From Thermococcus indicus (GTDB taxonomy: Archaea; Methanobacteriota_B; Thermococci; Thermococcales; Thermococcaceae): a DNA stretch of 64,000 bases. Below, in pieces: positions 35,329 to 41,494 of the stretch (positions are counted from its first letter, which is position 1; the number at the start of each line of letters is the position of its first letter). The stretch covers positions 682,001 through 746,000 of the forward strand of contig NZ_CP040846.1 in NCBI RefSeq assembly GCF_006274605.1, in the 5' to 3' direction. The notes under the pieces were generated by a model. The model saw nothing but the letters and a program-made list of their open reading frames with translations. It did no database searches and was not told the DNA's origin. Made by a program: the position numbers and the translations under genes.

Positions 35329-35362
35329 TAAGCTTTGTTATGAAGAAAAGAAAAACCCTTCG

Positions 35363-36094
35363 CTAAATCTCCTCCACGACTTTCCTTATCCTCTCTGCGA
35401 AATTCGTCTTTAACAGTTCGTCCGGCTTTCCTATCTTCCCTTCCAAGTCTCTGTACAGCGGTATGCCGGCCAGATATGGCACGTCGAACCTCTTAGCCAG
35501 CTCCTCTATGTCCTTTTCCTCGTCCAGCTTGAGGTTCTCGATAATTCCGAGGATTCTGTGTTCCCTCTCCCCCAGCAGGGTCAAAAGCTTCTCAACGACG
35601 TTAATGGAGAGCTTTGACGGCGTTGCAACGACGAGGAACTCGCCTCTCTTGAGGAACCTCAGCACGTCGAGGAACTGGTCGCCGAGGCCGGGCGGCATGT
35701 CTATGATGAGGTAGTCCAGCTCGTCCCAGCGCGTTATGGCGAGGAGCTCTATGAGGGCGTCGCTTATCTCCATGCCCCTCATGGGCGTCGGCTTGTCCTC
35801 GGAGTAGTAGACGATGCTCATGAACTTTATCCCGTGAACCGTCGGCGGGATTACGCCGTACTCCTCCTCCGGGAACTCCTCCGGCTCGAAGCCGAGGATA
35901 ACGTGGTCGCTTGCGCCGTGGAAGTCGAGGTCGAGCAGGCCGACCTTGTGGCCCTTCTCGGCTAAAACGAGGGCGAGAGTGGTCGAAACCAGCGACTTTC
36001 CAACCCCGCCCTTTCCGCTGACAACGGGGATTATGCGCTTCACCTTCTCAAGGCGAGCCTCTATGCCCTTGACGCGCGGGTCTATGCTTATCAT
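35363..36094 (-). CDS. hypB: HypB, Mrp/MinD-type ATPase for nickel delivery
   Basis: A 243-residue P-loop ATPase with the deviant Walker A VSGKGGVGKS near residues 26-35, VGLLDLDFHGASDHV and a LIIDMPPGLGDQ motif. It belongs to the Mrp/MinD family, not to the GTPase family of bacterial HypB. In T. kodakarensis the homologue (HypB-AT) forms a complex with HypA and drives nickel transfer using ATP. The ATGA overlap with hypA supports this role. The Mrp proteins of Fe-S assembly are related, so the name rests on the hypA linkage. Confidence 0.88.
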   Translation of the reverse strand: MISIDPRVKGIEARLEKVKRIIPVVSGKGGVGKSLVSTTLALVLAEKGHKVGLLDLDFHGASDHVILGFEPEEFPEEEYGVIPPTVHGIKFMSIVYYSEDKPTPMRGMEISDALIELLAITRWDELDYLIIDMPPGLGDQFLDVLRFLKRGEFLVVATPSKLSINVVEKLLTLLGEREHRILGIIENLKLDEEKDIEELAKRFDVPYLAGIPLYRDLEGKIGKPDELLKTNFAERIRKVVEEI

Positions 36095-36510
36095 GCCTCC
36101 CCCTCCTTCTCGATCTTTATGCCGCTTATGTAAACTCCCCTACCCTTGACCACCTCGAAGTCCCTGCTTCCGCACTTCGGACAGGCGAGGAAGGCGTGAA
36201 CGACCTCGGGAATGAAGTGTATGTCCTCCTTTATGCGCTCGTCGAAGCTTCCCTTCACTTCCTTCAGTTTCCACTCGTGGCCGCAGTCGCGGCACTTGAA
36301 GACCGCCTCTTCTTCGATGAACTCTATCTCCGCTCCCTCTCCAATGGTCCCCTTGAGGAGCTCCTTCATCGCGAACTCGACTATCTCGGCGTTGACGTCC
36401 TGAAGTTCTCCCAGGACAACCTGAACGGCAAGGAGCTTCGACGCGCCTTCCTTTTCGGCGTAATCCAGAGCGGTTCTAACTATACCATCGGCGAGTGCCC
36501 ACTCGTGCAT
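36091..36510 (-). CDS. hypA: Hydrogenase nickel insertion protein HypA
   Basis: HypA binds nickel and inserts it into the hydrogenase large subunit with HypB. The 139-residue protein has the nickel-binding N-terminus Met1-His2-Glu3 (MHEWALADGIV) and a zinc site made by Cys73/Cys76 and the ACPKCG pair near residues 110-113. The ATG at 36510 has GGAGGGATTGGG upstream. The promoter has a TATA element at 36544-36553 and an exact SurR consensus at 36560-36576. It is followed by hypB with an overlap. Confidence 0.96.
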   Translation of the reverse strand: MHEWALADGIVRTALDYAEKEGASKLLAVQVVLGELQDVNAEIVEFAMKELLKGTIGEGAEIEFIEEEAVFKCRDCGHEWKLKEVKGSFDERIKEDIHFIPEVVHAFLACPKCGSRDFEVVKGRGVYISGIKIEKEGEA

Positions 36511-36559
36511 CCCAATCCCTCCGTTTAGATTTTGTTCCCGGACGCTTAAAAATGGGCGG

Positions 36560-36576
36560 GTTTCAAACCTTGGGTT
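36560..36576 (+). promoter_or_regulatory. SurR-type activator site upstream of hypAB
   Basis: GTTTCAAACCTTGGGTT matches GTT-N3-AAC-N5-GTT on the plus strand. It lies 6 bases upstream of the hypA TATA element and overlaps the stop codon of the preceding membrane gene (36563-36565). The orientation of the third half-site is reversed relative to the hypF and hypC sites. Confidence 0.62.
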
Positions 36577-37513
36577 TTATTGCTTCCCATTCCCTGAGCT
36601 TCCACGCGAGAACCGCGAAGGTGGCCACGCCGAGGAGGGCCTCCCCCCTCACGCCGTTGAGCTCAAGGATCATGTCGTAAGGAACGAACCAGAAGGCCAG
36701 GAAGCCAAGGACGAGAGCGTACTTTCTCTTTTCGTCCAGGCGGGCCGGCGTGGAGTAAAAGTGGAGGGCCACCAGGAGTCCGAGGATGGAGGGCACAACG
36801 GGGTGCACTGGGGAGTGTGGGAAGGCCGTGAATATAAAGAACAACGCGAAGGAAACTCCGAAACCATAGACGAAGGGATGTCCCCTCGGAATGCTGCGCT
36901 TGAAGATGGCCTCCCTTTTTACCCGCCTTGCGAGGAACAGCAGGAGTGCCGTGAGGACGATGGTGAGGGAATACTGGACTGCGGGCGGACGGTATGGGGC
37001 GAGGAACGTGAAGAAAGCCGCTCCGGACACAATAAATGAGGCAGATGCGAGCGCAGTTCCTCTTTTTCCAAGAAGCCGTTCTTCCTCGAACTCCGGGTAG
37101 AGGGCATCTACCACCATTATCGGAACCGCTATGCTCATCAGGGAGTGGAATATCGTCAGCCACACCGCCCAAATCGTGTTAACTCCCCAGGCTCTTCCAT
37201 AAACACCCAAGATACCCAAATCCGGCCACTCCGGATTGAACCACGACTTTATGACGAGCCCCTCCTCCACGATGCCGTAGACGAAGCCGAGGAGCATGAG
37301 CCTCAGGTAGTTCCTCCCCCACCGAACCCACGCCTCGCGGGCGAGGAGAACACCTGCACCGTAGTAGGCCCACAGGAACGGAAACGAGAGGGGGTTCGTG
37401 AGGACCTCAAGCGGTGGAGTCGAACCGCTGAGCACCTCGGCGAAGAAGGGGAGAGTAACGAAAGTAAGAGAGCAACTTTGATAGTCTTTTCCATGGTGGA
37501 ATATTCGCTTCAT
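36563..37513 (-). CDS. Polytopic membrane protein with a probable N-terminal frameshift
   Basis: A 316-codon frame encoding about ten hydrophobic segments, with a striking YGIVEEGLVIKSWFNPEWPDLG loop. The function is unknown. The N-terminus in this frame (MKRIFHHGKDYQSCSLTFVTLPFF) is polar and odd. In another frame an ATG at 37494 begins MEKTIKVALLLSLLSP, a good first membrane segment, and one extra base in the GGGG run at 37448-37451 would join it to FFAEVLSGSTPPLEV. This suggests a single-base loss or a sequencing error. Against that, the polar start overlaps the upstream stop as ATGA. Confidence 0.6.
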   Translation of the reverse strand: MKRIFHHGKDYQSCSLTFVTLPFFAEVLSGSTPPLEVLTNPLSFPFLWAYYGAGVLLAREAWVRWGRNYLRLMLLGFVYGIVEEGLVIKSWFNPEWPDLGILGVYGRAWGVNTIWAVWLTIFHSLMSIAVPIMVVDALYPEFEEERLLGKRGTALASASFIVSGAAFFTFLAPYRPPAVQYSLTIVLTALLLFLARRVKREAIFKRSIPRGHPFVYGFGVSFALFFIFTAFPHSPVHPVVPSILGLLVALHFYSTPARLDEKRKYALVLGFLAFWFVPYDMILELNGVRGEALLGVATFAVLAWKLREWEAIKPKV

Positions 37514-38520
37514 TTGGCTTTATGTTTTGTCCCCACCAACTTCACCGTTTTTATCCCCGTGACCAGCCATATCACTAAGAGGAGCCAGTAGAGGAGGAAG
37601 CCGAAGTTAACGATGGCGTTTATCTCGAAGGCTGTTCCAACGTTGAAGGTGGCACTGACGTAGGCGCCGAGGGGGAATATGAACGCCCACCAGGCGAGGC
37701 TGTAGGGGAGGTTGAGCTTCCTGACGTAGTGGAGCGTCATCAGGATCGCCATGACGAGCCACCATACGCCGAAGCCCCAGAAGAGCAGACCGAAGACTAA
37801 GAACGGCTCCTTCACCGTTATGAAATCGCTCGCCTTGACCAGAGCGTAGAGGGTGCTCGTCCCCGCTCCGATGGGGCCCAGGTTTATCCATATTGACGGG
37901 GCTATTCCGCAGGGCATCGGCTCGTGGCGGATGAATCGGAGCATCACCAGCGCGAACAGGGCCAGGTAGAGGAAGAAGCCGGAGCCCCAGGCGAAGACGT
38001 TGATGAGGGCCATGATTTCCCTCGCCGTTCCGCTCGTCAGCGTCATCAGCTTGGCGCCGCTTATCGGGATGACTATCAGACCCACGGGCGGGATGAACCA
38101 CGCCGGTGTTATGGCCTTGGTGTCAATTCCCTCGCAGGTGAAGAAGAGGTACGGGATGAGGAACGCGAAGAATATCGTCAGCGGGACGCCTGCCAGCCAG
38201 AAGGCCCACGCGAGCGTGGTGTTTCCGAATATCATCAGGTAGTCAGCCGAGAGGATCAGCATAGCTATCGCGATGGTGCCGTAGAAGTTGCCGAGCACAG
38301 GATGGTGGAGGTCTCTGAGGGCGTCTTCTCTGTATTCCATCCATCTCAGAACCCAGGGCACCAGCAGAACGAAGAACAAAACCGTGTTGAGGTAGGTCAG
38401 GAGCTCGGCGAAGTTTCCGAGGGGCGGGAGTTTCCATGAGTAAGCCTTGCTCACGAGGGCCAGGGCGCCGGTTCCCATAACGCTCGCGAACCAGCTCGGC
38501 GCGAAGTCTTTGATTCCCAT
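37510..38520 (-). CDS. TDT family transporter (TehA/SLAC1-like)
   Basis: A 336-residue membrane protein with about ten helices resembling the tellurite-resistance/dicarboxylate transporter (TDT) family and SLAC1-type anion channels. It opens IKDFAPSWFASVMGTGALA, the family's typical first helix, and has HHPVLGNFYGT. The substrate is not predictable (C4-dicarboxylates, sulfite or other anions are known in the family). GGTGG precedes the ATG. A 10-bp inverted repeat lies in its promoter region (38533-38556). Confidence 0.82.
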   Translation of the reverse strand: MGIKDFAPSWFASVMGTGALALVSKAYSWKLPPLGNFAELLTYLNTVLFFVLLVPWVLRWMEYREDALRDLHHPVLGNFYGTIAIAMLILSADYLMIFGNTTLAWAFWLAGVPLTIFFAFLIPYLFFTCEGIDTKAITPAWFIPPVGLIVIPISGAKLMTLTSGTAREIMALINVFAWGSGFFLYLALFALVMLRFIRHEPMPCGIAPSIWINLGPIGAGTSTLYALVKASDFITVKEPFLVFGLLFWGFGVWWLVMAILMTLHYVRKLNLPYSLAWWAFIFPLGAYVSATFNVGTAFEINAIVNFGFLLYWLLLVIWLVTGIKTVKLVGTKHKAK

Positions 38521-38532
38521 ACGACCACCAAA

Positions 38533-38556
38533 TTAAATGAAAAAAATTTCATTTAA
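38533..38556. promoter_or_regulatory. 10-bp inverted repeat in the TDT transporter promoter
   Basis: TTAAATGAAA (38533-38542) and TTTCATTTAA (38547-38556) are perfect inverted copies separated by AAAA. The repeat covers the TATA-like region (TTTTTAAATG on the minus strand) upstream of the ATG at 38520, so it may be an operator. It could also form a hairpin in a transcript reading through from the NifX-like gene. Confidence 0.4.
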
Positions 38557-38564
38557 AAATTTTT

Positions 38565-38936
38565 TTACTGGTGTTTCGTCGCCTCTATTCTCTCCCTCCA
38601 GTGGGAGTCGACCTCAAGAACCTGGTGTATGAAGGCCTCAACGACGTCTTTGACCCTTCCGTAGGCCCCGGTGACGACGGTGATGCCAAGGCTCTCGAAG
38701 TATGCCATGGCCTTTCTGCCCATTCCGTAGGCAAGCACGACTTCCCCGCCGTGGTCCTTCACGAAGTTTGGAATGTCTCCAGGGCCGTGCTCCTCGAAGG
38801 GAACCTCGACGACTTCGGCGCCCTTGATGGTGCCATCATCAACCTCAACGAACGCGAAATATTTAGCCCGGCCGAAGTGCTCGCAGACCTCGCTCTCCAG
38901 CCCTCTCTCGTCCTTCAGGGGAACCGCGATTCTCAT
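38565..38936 (-). CDS. NifX/NifB-type dinitrogenase cofactor domain protein
   Basis: A 123-residue protein of the NifX/NafY/NifB C-terminal domain family, which in nitrogen fixers binds metal clusters. It has MRIAVPLKDERGLESEVCEHFGRAKYF and the GGEVVLAYGMGRKAMAYFESLGI segment. Thermococcales lack nitrogenase, so a general Fe-S or metal-cluster role is more likely. GTGGTGG precedes the ATG; TATA (TTTATATGTG on the minus strand) is near 38966-38975, with a perfect palindrome directly upstream. Confidence 0.88.
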   Translation of the reverse strand: MRIAVPLKDERGLESEVCEHFGRAKYFAFVEVDDGTIKGAEVVEVPFEEHGPGDIPNFVKDHGGEVVLAYGMGRKAMAYFESLGITVVTGAYGRVKDVVEAFIHQVLEVDSHWRERIEATKHQ

Positions 38937-38977
38937 GGAACCACCACTATTATGAAAAGACCTTCACATATAAAGCT

Positions 38978-38991
38978 TGTGCATATGCACA
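38978..38991. promoter_or_regulatory. 14-bp perfect palindrome upstream of the NifX-like gene
   Basis: TGTGCATATGCACA is a perfect palindrome whose edge lies 3 bases upstream of the TATA element of the NifX-like gene. This is the position of an activator site in archaea. The regulator is unknown. Confidence 0.4.
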
Positions 38992-39019
38992 CTAGTTCCG
39001 GGAGAAGATAAAAGGGGAA

Positions 39020-39979
39020 TCAGAGCTCCGCTTCGCCGAGGAACTCCAGGAGGTCGAGCAGGCGCTGGTCCTTGACCTTTTCCAGGGCTTTGCTCGCCTC
39101 CTCTCCCTCTATTTTGCCGTCCTTGTAAAGTGCTATGGCCTTCACCGCCTCAAAGAAGTCGCTCAGCTCAGGGAGCGCCCTGGCGAACATGTCCATGTGA
39201 AGGTAAACCGTCTCGAAATCGTCTTCGAGCATCAGCTGCCAGAGGATATCCATCAGTGATCCGAAGGCCACGTCCTCGTAGTCCGAGCCCCTGGCGTTGA
39301 CGAGGGCGTAGAGACACTCCTGCAAAGCGGCCTCGTAGTTCTCGTCCTCCTCGAATATTTCCTCGAAGCTCAGGTGTATCTCCACGAGAAGGTCTTTTTT
39401 GTCCTCCGCCAGCGGGAGCAGTCCTGCAAGCATGGCCTTTGCCTCGTAGGTCTCACCCGCCTCGAATACCACGTAGGCCCTGTGTATGTCTATTCTGAGA
39501 ATCTCCTCCTCTTTTCCGAGTTCTTTGTAGATGTCCTTTGCTTTCTCCATCAGCTCGATTGCCTTTTCGTACTCCTGAAGCTCCTCGTGGATGAGGGCCA
39601 TGCTGTAATACACCTTCGCCACGTTCTCTTTGTTGCCCCTTGCGGTTTCCTCTTCCAGGAGGGAGCGGTGGAGGTCGAAGCTCTTCTCAAGCTCTCCGAT
39701 GAGGTAGTACAGATCCGCCAGCTCGAACTTAATCTCAAAGGTGTCTTCCTCTTCGACCAGCTTCTCAAACTCGCTCAGCTTGTCCACACCGAGGAGTTCG
39801 TGGAAGTAGTAAACGGTGAGCTTGTACAGTTCGAAATCACCACACTCCAGGGCGAGCTTTTCGGCCTTTTCGAGGACATCCTTAAGCTCCTCGTCGCCCA
39901 GCTCGTCAACCCTGTGGTACAGAAGGTCTGCGACCTTTTTGCAGTCCTTTTCCTCGATTGCCTTCAGAATCTCCTCCAT
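39020..39979 (-). CDS. TPR-repeat protein
   Basis: A 319-residue acidic, fully helical protein built from tetratricopeptide-like repeats, for example NVAKVYYSMALIHEELQEYEKAIELMEKA near residues 125-153. It has no signal peptide and probably acts as a cytoplasmic scaffold; no partner can be named. GAGGTG lies upstream of the ATG at 39979. The TnpB reading frame ends only 20 bases upstream, and the element seems to have inserted next to this gene's promoter (GCGTTAAATACTC on the minus strand, near 40012-40024). Confidence 0.78.
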   Translation of the reverse strand: MEEILKAIEEKDCKKVADLLYHRVDELGDEELKDVLEKAEKLALECGDFELYKLTVYYFHELLGVDKLSEFEKLVEEEDTFEIKFELADLYYLIGELEKSFDLHRSLLEEETARGNKENVAKVYYSMALIHEELQEYEKAIELMEKAKDIYKELGKEEEILRIDIHRAYVVFEAGETYEAKAMLAGLLPLAEDKKDLLVEIHLSFEEIFEEDENYEAALQECLYALVNARGSDYEDVAFGSLMDILWQLMLEDDFETVYLHMDMFARALPELSDFFEAVKAIALYKDGKIEGEEASKALEKVKDQRLLDLLEFLGEAEL

Positions 39980-39999
39980 ATCAGAACACCTCAGAATAA

Positions 40000-41364
40000 T
40001 TAGCCGTCCAGAGTATTTAACGCTTTGCTGACCTCCTCCCCGTTCTGAGGGGTTAACCCCCTCGCCATTGGCAGGGAGGTTTGAGGGGTCTCATTTAGAT
40101 CCACAACAAAGCGGATCTTCGACCCCCCGGGGAGGGTCTTCTCCCCGTTACCCCTACCTCCCGCAAGAGCGGAGAGGCTCGGGGTTATGGTTTTCACCGC
40201 CTTCCTCAAAATGTTAAACGCTCCAACTAAATCAGCGTTCATCACAACGCCCTCTCCGTGGCACTTAAACAAACCCCTAAAAATTCTTCCATTAGAATGG
40301 CGTTGGCCACAGAGGGGGCAAGTTTGAGAAGTGAAGGCCTCACCAACAACCAAAACCTGAATACCATACTCCTCAGCAACCTCAGTTAAGCGTTTAACAA
40401 CATAATTAAAACGCCAGACGTGAGAGAGGAGGAAGTTTTGCCTTTTGCCCTTATCAGAATTCCTCGCTATGCCCTTGGGATAACCAACTACAATTCTCGA
40501 AACGCCCAAGTGGTAGAGTTTTTCGACGGTTTGCCTTACGGCAGTGTTAACGTAGTGCTTTGCCTGAAGTTTTGCTTTATTGTGCATCTTCCTGAGTTTT
40601 CTACTCGTCTTAGCACCAGATTTGTTGAGTTTTGACTGATACTCTGCAATCTTCTTCCGCCAGTAAAAATCAATGCTTTTGAGGGGTCTCCCATTCACGA
40701 GGAAGCTTTCTCCATTTTCAACATAAACGGCCATTAAGTTGTTCACTCCAAGGTCTATCCCCGCTGAAAGGTTTCCTTTCGGAGTTCTAGGAACGTTTAC
40801 CCATTCTTTGCCCTCAAGTTTTTCCTCGACAGTAAAGCTGATGTGAGCGTACCACTTTCTCTTTATGGAGTCGTAGGTTATTTCTAACCGCCCCTGTTTT
40901 CCCTTCAAGTGTATCCCACCCTTGAACTGGATTTCAAGTTTTTTGAACTTGCCGAGCCTCCTCAACTCGAGAACATTCCCATTAACTTTGTACTGGTCGT
41001 TCCTGAGGGGAATAATGAAGAGTTTTCTGCCGTTTTCCTCCTTGACGAATTTTGGAGGCTTTGGTTTAAACCATTTGGGGAGTTCCCCCTTCTTTTTCTT
41101 CCTGTTGAGTGAGAAGAATGAACGCCATGCTCCAGCATTCTTTCTGGCTAATTGTTGAACAGTTGAGCCCCCAATCCAGTTCTTGAACTCATAATAAGCC
41201 TCTTTTTCAGTTGTTGAGAAGTCTATTTTGCCAAATTCTTTGAATTGTTTGAGCCTCCGGTAGTTGAGTTTGTTCCAGACTACTGCTGTCGCGTGAGCTA
41301 ACTCGAAGAGAATTTCCCTCTGTTCTTTTGATGGTTGGAGTTTGACCGTTACTGCACGCCTCAT
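40000..41364 (-). CDS. Solitary TnpB-like protein with displaced RuvC glutamate
   Basis: A 454-residue IS605 OrfB/TnpB family protein without a tnpA partner. Asp204 (SAGIDLGVN) and Asp378 (VVMNADLVGAF) are present, but the usual RuvC-II Glu is Gly294 in IVVGYPKGIAR. A Glu occurs 48 residues later (Glu342 in VVGEAFTSQTCPLC), the arrangement described as a rearranged catalytic site in some TnpB and Fanzor proteins. The zinc finger has Cys349, Cys352 and Cys368 but lacks the usual fourth Cys. The last 50 or so residues look like translated right-end sequence and flanking DNA. It differs strongly from the TnpB at 24345-25520. Confidence 0.85.
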   Translation of the reverse strand: MRRAVTVKLQPSKEQREILFELAHATAVVWNKLNYRRLKQFKEFGKIDFSTTEKEAYYEFKNWIGGSTVQQLARKNAGAWRSFFSLNRKKKKGELPKWFKPKPPKFVKEENGRKLFIIPLRNDQYKVNGNVLELRRLGKFKKLEIQFKGGIHLKGKQGRLEITYDSIKRKWYAHISFTVEEKLEGKEWVNVPRTPKGNLSAGIDLGVNNLMAVYVENGESFLVNGRPLKSIDFYWRKKIAEYQSKLNKSGAKTSRKLRKMHNKAKLQAKHYVNTAVRQTVEKLYHLGVSRIVVGYPKGIARNSDKGKRQNFLLSHVWRFNYVVKRLTEVAEEYGIQVLVVGEAFTSQTCPLCGQRHSNGRIFRGLFKCHGEGVVMNADLVGAFNILRKAVKTITPSLSALAGGRGNGEKTLPGGSKIRFVVDLNETPQTSLPMARGLTPQNGEEVSKALNTLDG

Positions 41365-41420
41365 TCCAGGGTATTGTATGTGTTTTGGGCTTTAAAAAAG
41401 ATTGCTTTTCCGCTTAACGG
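40015..41420 (-). mobile_element. tnpB-only IS605-type element, approximate limits
   Basis: The element seems to contain only the TnpB-like gene with its promoter (CTTTTTTAAAGCCC on the minus strand near 41388-41401) and a GC-rich right end (blocks CCCC/GGGG at 40029-40085). The limits are estimates: the left limit is where the TPR gene promoter begins. Without tnpA it could move only with help from a transposase in trans. Confidence 0.5.
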
Positions 41421-41494
41421 CTAATTTGCCTTAGAGTACACCCCCTAAAGAACTAGACTTGCGAAAAGAGAAACGTCAAAATTAAACGGGAGGC

